Shown here one piece after another: positions 18,917-26,782 of a DNA stretch of 56,421 bases (the first letter of the stretch is position 1; each line of letters begins with the position of its first letter). The translations under genes were made by a program, and so were the position numbers. Source of the stretch: an uncultured Erysipelotrichaceae bacterium. Lineage in GTDB: Bacteria > Bacillota_I > Bacilli_A > RFN20 > CAG-826. The stretch spans positions 1 through 56,421 of the forward strand of contig CADCGC010000008.1 of assembly GCA_902800905.1 (NCBI GenBank), in the 5' to 3' direction. The notes below the pieces were generated by a model. It was not told the DNA's origin and ran no database searches. It saw nothing but the letters and a program-made list of their open reading frames with translations.

Positions 18917-18945
18917 TTAGATATTGGGCGTATGTGTATGAAATT

Positions 18946-20007
18946 TTACTCTCTATCAATTAATTTAAATGGTATGGCTTCTTTGTGGTCTATAGAATAC
19001 TCAACAGCAATCTCATATTTTGTAAAATATATCTTCTGTTTATTAGTGTCTACTTCAGTTAAACCGAGCATAAAATCTGGGAATCCCTGTCTTCTTTTTG
19101 AGAACACCATCATCGAGAAAGAAATGATGAACGGAAGTCCGAAAGAGAATAGGCTTAAAACTAATTCTCCAAAGAAGAAAATTGCCCATCTCGCCGTGTA
19201 TCTAGCAAATGTTGGACACAATACTCGAGAATCGACTAGTCCAATTTGCATTAATTTCTTTCCAAAGGTTGATCTTCCTCTTCTAAAAATTAAAACAGGT
19301 GGAACAAAATAAATCAAAACTCCAGAAACAAATATCGCAATTGGAATTTGAATGAAAAATAGAATGTTAGAAAGCGTTTTTAACGCTGTTTGATATTCAG
19401 GGAAGAACGCAATTAAGTAACCACCACAATTAGTGAGTGTATATTCGCGATAAAAATGCGTGTAATAATATTCGTCTCCAGCCTTCGCGTCAGGGTTACG
19501 AACAATTTTCTCCACCATTACTCCTTCTTCTTCGACAGTGGTTTTGATGAAGAGATTTCTTCCTTCTGAATCTAAAACTTTCGAGGACAATCTACTCTCG
19601 TCATAATTCTTTGTTAATTCTTCATATTGTGTAGGTGTCCCATTATTTTGGACATAAGTAATAAAATTATCGATTGCTAGTTGGCAGCGATAAACCCTAG
19701 TGTGATAGGCGGTGTCATTATTATTATCAAGGTATGTTGAAATGTTTTCCCATGTTTTTCTTTTTGAGGAATATTCAAATAGTCCGGAATCTCTACGATA
19801 GGTCGCTACCACATCATCAGCAGCGCGATATTGAGGAGTGACTTCTCCAGTTTTTTGAACCGCTATAAACATTCCTATGAAGGCAAGGAAAAGGAAAATG
19901 ATATCAAGGAAATTAGCGAAACATCGCTTTATGAAAGCGGGTTGTTCATAAACCAGGTTAATCGAGTTTTCAGGAGCGTCAATTACTTCTAGTGACTCTT
20001 TTTCCAT
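18946..20007 (-). CDS. RDD family membrane protein
   Basis: A 353-residue membrane protein of the RDD family. The first helix carries the diagnostic RCFANFLDIIFLF (Arg and Asp), and the later helices carry RRGRSTFGKKLMQIGLVD and GFPDFMLG. Between the first two helices lies an extracellular domain of about 150 residues, larger than in simple RDD proteins. The family is of uncertain function; some members have been linked to ion or sodium/proton transport. The ATG at 20007 immediately abuts the TAG stop of the preceding RDD-like gene, so the two are translationally coupled and probably work as a pair. Confidence 0.82.
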   Translation of the reverse strand: MEKESLEVIDAPENSINLVYEQPAFIKRCFANFLDIIFLFLAFIGMFIAVQKTGEVTPQYRAADDVVATYRRDSGLFEYSSKRKTWENISTYLDNNNDTAYHTRVYRCQLAIDNFITYVQNNGTPTQYEELTKNYDESRLSSKVLDSEGRNLFIKTTVEEEGVMVEKIVRNPDAKAGDEYYYTHFYREYTLTNCGGYLIAFFPEYQTALKTLSNILFFIQIPIAIFVSGVLIYFVPPVLIFRRGRSTFGKKLMQIGLVDSRVLCPTFARYTARWAIFFFGELVLSLFSFGLPFIISFSMMVFSKRRQGFPDFMLGLTEVDTNKQKIYFTKYEIAVEYSIDHKEAIPFKLIDRE

Positions 20008-21204
20008 CTATTTCGCCTCTCCTCTCTTTTTTGCTAATTCGAGTTCCTTCATTTCTTCTTTGGCTTTAATAATGCCATCAACTTCCTCGCTACTAATCAT
20101 AACTGTTTGGCTTAGTAAATCAATAGCGGTTCTATTGAACGAATGAAACAATAATATAACTAATCCTACAATAATTGCCACCATAGAGATGACACTTAAA
20201 ATAGGAAGTGCTGGTAGCTTCAAAGAATAAATAAATGTAGTATAACTTAATGGTATGAACATAATAAACGGCAAATCAAAAACCAAATAGTATAATGAAG
20301 TTAAGAAAGTCTCTGGTCTATTAATCTGTTGTAGATGTCGATAACCAAGTCTATCAATCTTCATAATCGATTGAGTTGGAGTGTGTAAAGAACGATTAAT
20401 CATTGGATATAAAACATAGACAAGAGCCCATCCAATGAAATATGAAATCGCACAACAAATAGATAAAGTTTTGTAATATCTATTAGCGATATATGTCATA
20501 ATTGCTTGATTTTCATTGAATGAATTACCATGACTATCCACTAAATCAACTTTATAAATATCCTGAATAACACATCCAAATAAAGCAGAGAATAAATCGT
20601 TAAGTTTTTCAAAATATTCTTTGCCCTTTGAGCCCATTCCTTCTCCAGGCATATAAAAGATTCTAACTTCGGATTTAACTTCTTCTTTTAAAGAAATATT
20701 GGTGCCTTCAATGGCAAAGAGATTGTTTTCCTTGTTATGATTAGTAAATAAGTCATAGTAGGTTACAGAATCGGACCTAATATTGTTATAATAAGTCCAA
20801 ATAACCTCATTTTCTAATTTATGACAATATTCTGGGTATTCTGGATTCAAAGAAGTTTCATCAGGAAACACATAATACGCAAGAAATCTATTAAAGGTAT
20901 ATGATAAATCATCATCAAAGTCATATTTCTTGAAGATTCCGCTTTCGTTCTCTTCGGTTTTATAAAAGAGGAGCTTATGTTCATATAAAACATCATCTCT
21001 TTTCTTTTCAGCCGCGTAAGATTTTTCGCTTTCAGGCTTCACAAAGATTGAACATATTGGCATTACCGCGATGTTCATCATAATAATGCTAATAATGAAA
21101 TGAATGAAAAAGTCCCCGAGGAAAACGAGGATTCTTCTCCATTTAGAGATTGGGTGAATATCTATTTCTATTACTTCTTTTTTCTTAACTTGATCAGAAT
21201 ACAT
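20008..21204 (-). CDS. divergent RDD-like membrane protein
   Basis: A 398-residue protein with one helix at about 26-55 (RRILVFLGDFFIHFI, with the Arg and Asp spacing of RDD proteins) and an external domain of about 180 residues. A cluster of helices follows, ending HSFNRTAIDLLSQT, the counterpart of the RDD C-terminal motif. It resembles its neighbour in architecture (helix, large outside loop, three to four helices), which suggests an ancient duplication and a heteromeric complex. The tail is charged. Family assignment is weaker than for the adjacent gene. It starts 11 bp after endonuclease I. Confidence 0.65.
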   Translation of the reverse strand: MYSDQVKKKEVIEIDIHPISKWRRILVFLGDFFIHFIISIIMMNIAVMPICSIFVKPESEKSYAAEKKRDDVLYEHKLLFYKTEENESGIFKKYDFDDDLSYTFNRFLAYYVFPDETSLNPEYPEYCHKLENEVIWTYYNNIRSDSVTYYDLFTNHNKENNLFAIEGTNISLKEEVKSEVRIFYMPGEGMGSKGKEYFEKLNDLFSALFGCVIQDIYKVDLVDSHGNSFNENQAIMTYIANRYYKTLSICCAISYFIGWALVYVLYPMINRSLHTPTQSIMKIDRLGYRHLQQINRPETFLTSLYYLVFDLPFIMFIPLSYTTFIYSLKLPALPILSVISMVAIIVGLVILLFHSFNRTAIDLLSQTVMISSEEVDGIIKAKEEMKELELAKKRGEAK

Positions 21205-21214
21205 TTAAATTCCT

Positions 21215-22450
21215 TTAATTCACATATCTCTTTCGTATTAATAGTAGGCCTGCTCCTATTAACGATAAAGCGGCTAAAATCGCACTTGTTGTAGCTATAT
21301 TTCCACCACATCCACTACTAGAAGAAGGGGTTTCTTGCCCATTTCCAACAGTAATTTCACATGTTGCAATCAAATTATCAGTTTCAGAAATAACACTAAT
21401 ACTTGCTTTACCATTTCTTAATCCAGTTACTAAACCATTATCACTAACAGAAGCGACTTTATCGTTGTTACTAACCCAAATTAAAGATGGGAGGGTAGCA
21501 TCAGAAGGTACTGGTGTTGCCACTAATTGAACTGTTTTATTAATTTCAAGAGAGAAGCTGCTATAGTTTAAAGTAATTCCTGTAGCCTTTGTTGGTGTTG
21601 GAGGAATAACAGAGCCTGAACAGGCTGCTTTTGTAGCGTCGTTATAGTTTCCCCAGATTCTACAAGCATATTCTGGATGGTCAATAAATGGGTTTCTATT
21701 TCCTTGCCCACCACTAGCTGTTTGAATCTTGTTGTTTCTATTCAATTCTGCTCTTCTAGCAATATCATTATTTCCAGTGAAAGAGGTATTGCTTGGTTGA
21801 TACTGTAAATTCCATGCGAGCATTTCACTTAATGAGCCCATAGATTCTTCAGGATATCCATGGTTTCCACCACCGACACCATCGTAATTAAATGGAAAAT
21901 CTACAAGCTGTAGACTTAAATCTGCCATAGCCGCATAGAAAATGATTCTTGAAGCAGACCCACGATAATATTCAACATATTTACCTGGGTCATATGAAGC
22001 AGCCCCATATCCTTTCGAACCACGATCACTGTTAGTAGATGTTGCAGCTGGTCTAACCATATGAGCATCATCTTCAACCACGTATCCTCCACGGATATTT
22101 GGCCAAACATGTTCTCTGTTCCATGACTTACCACTATCCCAATTTGGTCCAATTAGTTTATTATCATAGAAACTGAGGATTTTGCCAGAACCATCTGGAT
22201 CAGCGTCACTAATGGCGGCAAATTGTCTCATACCTGCATAACCAACTGTGCTTTTTCTTTTTTGGTTGTTTAGTGTATTGAGTGCTTTTAATAAATCTTC
22301 ACCAGTTAATGTATCGCTAATTGATGCATAGTAATCATCAGCAGCGTCAACAGGTTTAGCTTTAGATTCTCCTGCAACGACTCCAGTAATAACTAACCCC
22401 ATACTTAAAATAGCTAGACTCGATAATAAAATAGTTCTAAATTTCTTCAT
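21215..22450 (-). CDS. secreted endonuclease I with Big_2 domain and C-terminal membrane anchor
   Basis: A 411-residue exported nuclease. After a signal peptide (1-36) comes an endonuclease I/NucM-type domain (about 40-270). It has the beta-beta-alpha metal active site SWNREHVWPNIRGG (His114), then DDAHMVRPAATSTNSDRG, and closes with NRNPFIDHPEY. A Big_2-like bacterial immunoglobulin domain (about 285-375) follows, and the end is SSSSGCGG, one hydrophobic helix and RKR. That tail looks like a sorting/anchoring signal. The enzyme should cut extracellular DNA or RNA into oligonucleotides at the cell surface. ATG 22450 gives a proper signal peptide and has AAGGG upstream. It lies between the 5'-nucleotidase and the RDD pair. 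Confidence 0.92.
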   Translation of the reverse strand: MKKFRTILLSSLAILSMGLVITGVVAGESKAKPVDAADDYYASISDTLTGEDLLKALNTLNNQKRKSTVGYAGMRQFAAISDADPDGSGKILSFYDNKLIGPNWDSGKSWNREHVWPNIRGGYVVEDDAHMVRPAATSTNSDRGSKGYGAASYDPGKYVEYYRGSASRIIFYAAMADLSLQLVDFPFNYDGVGGGNHGYPEESMGSLSEMLAWNLQYQPSNTSFTGNNDIARRAELNRNNKIQTASGGQGNRNPFIDHPEYACRIWGNYNDATKAACSGSVIPPTPTKATGITLNYSSFSLEINKTVQLVATPVPSDATLPSLIWVSNNDKVASVSDNGLVTGLRNGKASISVISETDNLIATCEITVGNGQETPSSSSGCGGNIATTSAILAALSLIGAGLLLIRKRYVN

Positions 22451-22503
22451 AATTCTTTTTCCCTTGTTCCTATTATAATATTTTAATAATAAAATATCGA
22501 CCA

Positions 22504-24018
22504 CTAAATCATTGTTAATGATTTCCCATCATATTCATAAAGAGATGATGAATAATCTCTTGAATCAATTGATTTTCCATCATTATATCCATTGTTTTTA
22601 AGCCAGTTCTTTAGGATAATTCGATAATTATCTTGTAAAGAAGCGACAGTTGTTCCAGTAAACGACGAGAAGTAATCATAATACCTTCTATCGTTTGTGT
22701 GATATAAAAGATAATCTAAAACAGCGATTTTATACTTTTGATAGCGATTCACTTGTCTATTAAATGTTGGATTAAAGTAGACACAATTATAGTTATAAAT
22801 TTCTTTATAGATATCCGCTCCCGTAACTTCAACAATATACACCGTGTTATCAAACGGGAAAGATTCATATAAATCAGCGTAGGTCCAACTTCCATAAGGC
22901 AAATAATGCCTAGCATTATTACAATATGACAGGATAATATCATCATGTCCTTCATTTATTGCTTGGTCATACATCGCTTTACACATTAAATTAGCGGACT
23001 GCTCGTATTGGTCAAAATAATTGGTTACTTTGTTGGCTACTACTTCGTTAGCAGAGTCATTGCATTCATTTGAGTACTCTTCAATCAAAGATTGAATGTG
23101 CGTATCAATTTTAGTGTCAATGTTACTGTAATCGAGCACTTCTACAGTAGTTCTAGTGACTCTTTTATCTTTTTTATTATAAGCAAGCCTGATGTTACCA
23201 ACATATTCTCCGTACGCTCCAAATTGAGCGAAGACGACGCCATTCTCGCTAGATCTTTCTAATCTGTGAGTGTGACCGCAAAGGACTAAATCGACGTAAT
23301 CTGAGAGAGCGTTTCCCCTAACATCTCCTTCTCCTCCGTGGACTGTTGCTATTACAACATCGCATTTTTCATTATTTCTTAATCTAATTGCTTCGTTTTT
23401 AATAACTTCGATGTGATTGGTAAAGCAAATGTTTTCTGTATATGAAGATGTAATTGTGGTAATTTGGCTTTCACCAATAACACCCACTATTCCAACTTTT
23501 AAACCATTTTCAAGTGTGTAAGTGATTGATTGCCTTCCAACACTATCTTGTTGAATATCTCCTACTGTTTTGGTCGTAAAATCATAATCATATATATTTG
23601 CAGCTAGAACTGGTGTTACATATCCATCATATTCTCTAGCGGTGTTTTCAATAACTTTATCTATACCCCAATCAAAATCATGATTACCGACAGTTCTTGC
23701 GCTCATATGGACATACGCATAAACATCATTAATCAATTGTCCATGATTATAGTTAGAATAAATAGAACCTTGCCAGTCATCACCTTGAGATAAAATGAGG
23801 GTGTTTGGGTTTTGACTTTGTTCTTTCAAATAAGATCCAAGCCTCAATAAGCCCATCCTTGAGCCTTCAGGATAAATAGCACCATGAAAATCATTAAACG
23901 CAACAATGTTTATGATTTCTGTGTTCTTATCGATGATTATGCCTCCGTTTTGTCCACATGAAACAATTGGAAGAATCATAATAGCGACTAACAAAGTAAC
24001 ATTCTTTTTAAAATTCAT
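22504..24018 (-). CDS. 5'-nucleotidase/UshA-family metallophosphoesterase lipoprotein
   Basis: A 504-residue lipoprotein (lipobox IVSC, Cys21) with the dimetal phosphoesterase motifs in order: FNDFHG (Asp43, His45), SQGDDWQGS (Asp80), TVGNHDFDWG (Asn112, His113), ATVHGG and LCGHTH. The C-terminal substrate domain has the PFDNTVYIVEVTG segment typical of 5'-nucleotidases. It would hydrolyse nucleotides to nucleosides outside the cell. It starts 3 bp after the hydrolase stop codon and precedes endonuclease I, so nuclease and nucleotidase are probably made together. It is paralogous to the 901-residue protein at 31415-34120. Confidence 0.92.
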   Translation of the reverse strand: MNFKKNVTLLVAIMILPIVSCGQNGGIIIDKNTEIINIVAFNDFHGAIYPEGSRMGLLRLGSYLKEQSQNPNTLILSQGDDWQGSIYSNYNHGQLINDVYAYVHMSARTVGNHDFDWGIDKVIENTAREYDGYVTPVLAANIYDYDFTTKTVGDIQQDSVGRQSITYTLENGLKVGIVGVIGESQITTITSSYTENICFTNHIEVIKNEAIRLRNNEKCDVVIATVHGGEGDVRGNALSDYVDLVLCGHTHRLERSSENGVVFAQFGAYGEYVGNIRLAYNKKDKRVTRTTVEVLDYSNIDTKIDTHIQSLIEEYSNECNDSANEVVANKVTNYFDQYEQSANLMCKAMYDQAINEGHDDIILSYCNNARHYLPYGSWTYADLYESFPFDNTVYIVEVTGADIYKEIYNYNCVYFNPTFNRQVNRYQKYKIAVLDYLLYHTNDRRYYDYFSSFTGTTVASLQDNYRIILKNWLKNNGYNDGKSIDSRDYSSSLYEYDGKSLTMI

Positions 24019-24021
24019 ATA

Positions 24022-25086
24022 TTATTTATCCTTAATAAAATCAATCGCAACAGACATCAAGACACTTTTAAGAACATCTCTTGATTCTTTTGGCGTTTTT
24101 TTCCATTCTTTTGGAAGCTTAATAACCGCTTCTTTTAATAATTCTAAATTCTTTTCTTTTGTTGATAGTCCATTGAAATTTAATCTTTCTAATAAATCAA
24201 ATAAAGTGTCAGAAAACTCTTTCTTTGTTTCTAAATCATATTTCATAACAGTAGAATTCAATGCATCAACAATTCTTGTGGATGTTTTTGAAAAACTATC
24301 ACAATATTCAAAGTGATTATCTATAATAATCCAACTTGAAGTATCATGTTGCATAATCATACTGTTAGATGAGTTGACAATGTGATGATCAATCGGTTCG
24401 GTGATTAATCTACCAATAATTGAATCAACCGGAGCGTAGAATTTAATGATTGGAGATATCTTTTCATATTCTTCGTCATAGAATTCTTTTTTGTAATTAG
24501 GAGAATCGAAAGCGTATATCCACATTAATCTATCTTTTTTTGTTAAAAACTTCGATGCAGTAATCGCTAGCCTTCCGCCTTTAGAGTGGCCAACAACATA
24601 AATATCTTTTTTCTTATATTTAGTTGCGATATGAGTTAGATATTCAATCGCTTCAATTTCAGCTGGAGTTGTATCAAGAAAAGACATATTCATATCTTCT
24701 CTAATTCCTTCAATAGTGCCATCTGTTCCACAAAAAGACACGACAATCATCTTTTTAAACGCGAAAGAAACCGCCTGAAATTGTTTTATCATCTCTTTAT
24801 CATTATTTCTTTGATAATTGATTAAACTCATTCCTTCGTAGCGTTTAGAAGCTGCTACACGTTTAAGAAGATGAAGATACTCTTTTCTTCTTTTCATAAG
24901 TAGAGAATCATCATAATATCCAAGTGCTTCTAAAATATCTAACGATGAATTATCTTTTGAAATACAAAGAAAGTCACCATAATGAGGATAGGCGAGTGAA
25001 GCGAAAATCACCGCGTCAATTTCATTAAATGGCGACTCTAAAAAACTGATATCTTTATATTTATCTAGATAATCATCTAAATACAT
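24022..25086 (-). CDS. alpha/beta hydrolase, DUF2974 (lipase-like)
   Basis: A 354-residue cytoplasmic protein, without signal peptide, of the DUF2974 lipase-like family. It shows FCGTDGTIEGIREDMNMSF (oxyanion side) and the nucleophile elbow VVGHSKGGRLAI with a catalytic Ser; DSPN and FYAPVDSI are plausible positions for the acid. Substrate and role are unknown. It starts 5 bp after a RelB/DinJ-like antitoxin gene and ends 3 bp before the 5'-nucleotidase, so the three form a tight operon. No toxin gene is present in the place normally taken by one. Confidence 0.85.
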   Translation of the reverse strand: MYLDDYLDKYKDISFLESPFNEIDAVIFASLAYPHYGDFLCISKDNSSLDILEALGYYDDSLLMKRRKEYLHLLKRVAASKRYEGMSLINYQRNNDKEMIKQFQAVSFAFKKMIVVSFCGTDGTIEGIREDMNMSFLDTTPAEIEAIEYLTHIATKYKKKDIYVVGHSKGGRLAITASKFLTKKDRLMWIYAFDSPNYKKEFYDEEYEKISPIIKFYAPVDSIIGRLITEPIDHHIVNSSNSMIMQHDTSSWIIIDNHFEYCDSFSKTSTRIVDALNSTVMKYDLETKKEFSDTLFDLLERLNFNGLSTKEKNLELLKEAVIKLPKEWKKTPKESRDVLKSVLMSVAIDFIKDK

Positions 25087-25091
25087 ATTAG

Positions 25092-25328
25092 TTATTCACC
25101 AATATATTTCATGAATTCTTCTTGATGGACGTCATTAGAACTTTCTTCAACAACAACTTTCTTTTTGATGTTTCTAATTTCAAAAGGAATCTTTCCTTCT
25201 CTGACTGATTGAGAAAGGAAAAGTGAGATTGCAGTCGACAAATCTAATCCAAAAGATTGGAAGAGTTCCACTGCTTGTTTCTTTAATTCTGGATCTAAAG
25301 AAATATTTGTGTTAACTTTTTTTGCCAT
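25092..25328 (-). CDS. RelB/DinJ family antitoxin-like ribbon-helix-helix protein
   Basis: A 78-residue protein matching RelB/DinJ antitoxins: NTNISLDPELKKQAVELF (DNA-binding strand and first helix), GLDLSTAISLFLSQSVREG and IPFEI, the conserved core, then a charged toxin-binding tail. Such proteins repress their own promoter and neutralise RelE/YafQ-type mRNA endonucleases. No such toxin is encoded next to it; the partner position is held by the DUF2974 hydrolase. ATG 25328 is preferred because GAGG is about 9 bp upstream; the two earlier ATGs are too close to it. Two ATGTGTAT repeats just upstream of the promoter are a candidate operator. Confidence 0.85.
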   Translation of the reverse strand: MAKKVNTNISLDPELKKQAVELFQSFGLDLSTAISLFLSQSVREGKIPFEIRNIKKKVVVEESSNDVHQEEFMKYIGE

Positions 25329-25347
25329 ATTCATAAACCTCATATAT

Positions 25348-25377
25348 ATTGTATACGAAAATAATATGTTGTGTCAA
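25348..25377 (-). promoter_or_regulatory. promoter of the antitoxin-hydrolase-nucleotidase operon
   Basis: -35 TTGACA (25372-25377, perfect) and -10 TACAAT (25348-25353) at 18-bp spacing, with TATACA as an alternative -10 at 16 bp. The ATG at 25328 is about 20 bp downstream. Confidence 0.65.
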
Positions 25378-25381
25378 ATTC

Positions 25382-25400
25382 ATACACATACTATACACAT
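25382..25400. repeat. two ATGTGTAT direct repeats, candidate operator
   Basis: On the minus strand ATGTGTAT occurs at 25400-25393 and again at 25389-25382, an 11-bp period (one helical turn), ending 5 bp before the -35 box. Direct repeats on one helix face are typical of ribbon-helix-helix repressor sites. Confidence 0.55.
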
Positions 25401-25442
25401 AAGTCTAGATTACATCATATATAACAAAAATCTATCATAAAA

Positions 25443-25470
25443 ACAAAAAAGAAGACCCCGAAGGATCTTC
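25443..25470 (-). terminator. terminator after tuf
   Basis: On the minus strand GAAGATCC, loop TTCG, GGGTCTTC (8 bp, one G-U, stable UUCG loop) followed by TTTTTTG. It follows the tuf stop codon by about 25 bp. Confidence 0.9.
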
Positions 25471-25494
25471 TAATTAGTCTAGTTATTAACTAAA

Positions 25495-26679
25495 TTATTT
25501 AATAATTTCGTTAACTGTACCAGCACCGACGGTTCTACCACCTTCACGGATGGAGAATTTTGTACCCTTTTCAAGAGCGATTGGGTGAATTAATTCGACG
25601 GTGAGTTCGACGTTATCGCCTGGCATAACCATGTCTGTTCCTGCTGGAAGAGTAATGACACCAGTAACGTCAGTTGTACGGAAGTAGAATTGTGGTCTGT
25701 AGTTGCTTAAGAAAGCTGTGTGACGGCCACCTTCTTCTTTTGTTAAAACGTAGACAGAAGCTTTGAACTTGGTGTGTGGAGTAACACTACCTGGTTTTGC
25801 TAAGACTTGACCACGTTGAACTTGATCACGGTTGATACCTCTTAAAAGGACACCAACGTTATCACCAGCTTGGACATAGTCACAAGTCTTACGGAATGAT
25901 TCAAGACCTGTAATAACAGATTTTTGTGTTTCTCTAATACCAACGATTTCAACTTCGTCACCGAGTTTAGCTGTACCTCTTTCGACACGGCCAGTAACGA
26001 CTGTACCACGTCCGGAAATGGTCATAACATCTTCGATAGCGAGTAAGAATGGTTTGTCAGTTTCACGGGCTGGAGCTGGGATATAAGCATCACATGCATC
26101 CATTAAGTCCATGATGATTTTTTCTTGTTCTGGATCTCCATCAAGGGCAGCTCTTGCGGAACCACGAATGACTGGGACTTCATCTCCTGGGAATCCATAG
26201 GAATTTAAGAGTTCACGGACTTCCATTTCAACTAAGTCTAATAATTCTGGATCGTCGACTAAGTCTGTCTTGTTGATGAAGACAACGATGTAAGGAACAC
26301 CGACTTGACGAGCAAGTAAGATGTGTTCACGAGTTTGTGGCATAACGCCATCAGTACCGGCAACAACTAAGATTGCACCATCCATTTGAGCAGCACCAGT
26401 AATCATGTTTTTGACATAGTCAGCGTGGCCTGGGCAGTCGACGTGAGCATAGTGTCTTTTTTCTGTTTGATACTCAATGTGGGCAGTATTAATTGTAATA
26501 CCACGGGCTTTTTCTTCTGGAGCAGCATCGATTTGATCGTATGCTTTCTTTTCGGATAAGCCTTTCTTTGCTAAGACAGTTGTAATAGCGGCGGTTAATG
26601 TGGTCTTACCGTGGTCAACGTGACCAATGGTACCAATGTTAACGTGCTCTTTAGTTCTGTCAAATTTTTCCTTTGCCAT
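25495..26679 (-). CDS. tuf: translation elongation factor Tu
   Basis: A 394-residue GTPase that brings aminoacyl-tRNA to the ribosome. The G motifs are intact: [10 protein letters not shown] (P-loop), RGITINTAH (switch I), DCPGHADY (G3), NKTD (G4). Domains II and III follow, ending GTVNEIIK. The start at 26679 ([14 protein letters not shown]) has AAAGGAG upstream; the frame remains open further but without a start of this kind. It has its own promoter in the 103-bp gap after fusA and a strong terminator, so it can be expressed apart from the str operon. Confidence 0.98.
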   Translation of the reverse strand: MAKEKFDRTKEHVNIGTIGHVDHGKTTLTAAITTVLAKKGLSEKKAYDQIDAAPEEKARGITINTAHIEYQTEKRHYAHVDCPGHADYVKNMITGAAQMDGAILVVAGTDGVMPQTREHILLARQVGVPYIVVFINKTDLVDDPELLDLVEMEVRELLNSYGFPGDEVPVIRGSARAALDGDPEQEKIIMDLMDACDAYIPAPARETDKPFLLAIEDVMTISGRGTVVTGRVERGTAKLGDEVEIVGIRETQKSVITGLESFRKTCDYVQAGDNVGVLLRGINRDQVQRGQVLAKPGSVTPHTKFKASVYVLTKEEGGRHTAFLSNYRPQFYFRTTDVTGVITLPAGTDMVMPGDNVELTVELIHPIALEKGTKFSIREGGRTVGAGTVNEIIK

Positions 26680-26721
26680 TGTTTGAATTTCTCCTTTCAA
26701 ATAATTGAATCCAACATTTTT

Positions 26722-26750
26722 AATATATAGCAAGTTTAATTTATAATCAA
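26722..26750 (-). promoter_or_regulatory. promoter of tuf
   Basis: -35 TTGATT (26745-26750), 17-bp spacer, -10 TATATT (26722-26727), 43 bp before the tuf ATG. Confidence 0.65.
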
Positions 26751-26751
26751 T

Positions 26752-26767
26752 ACCAATTTAAATTGGT
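26752..26767. repeat. 16-bp perfect palindrome upstream of the tuf promoter
   Basis: ACCAATTTAAATTGGT lies between the fusA stop codon and the tuf -35 box, ending 1 bp from the -35. It has no T-tract after it, so it is more like a protein-binding site than a terminator. Confidence 0.6.
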
Positions 26768-26782
26768 TATTAATTATTAGTT

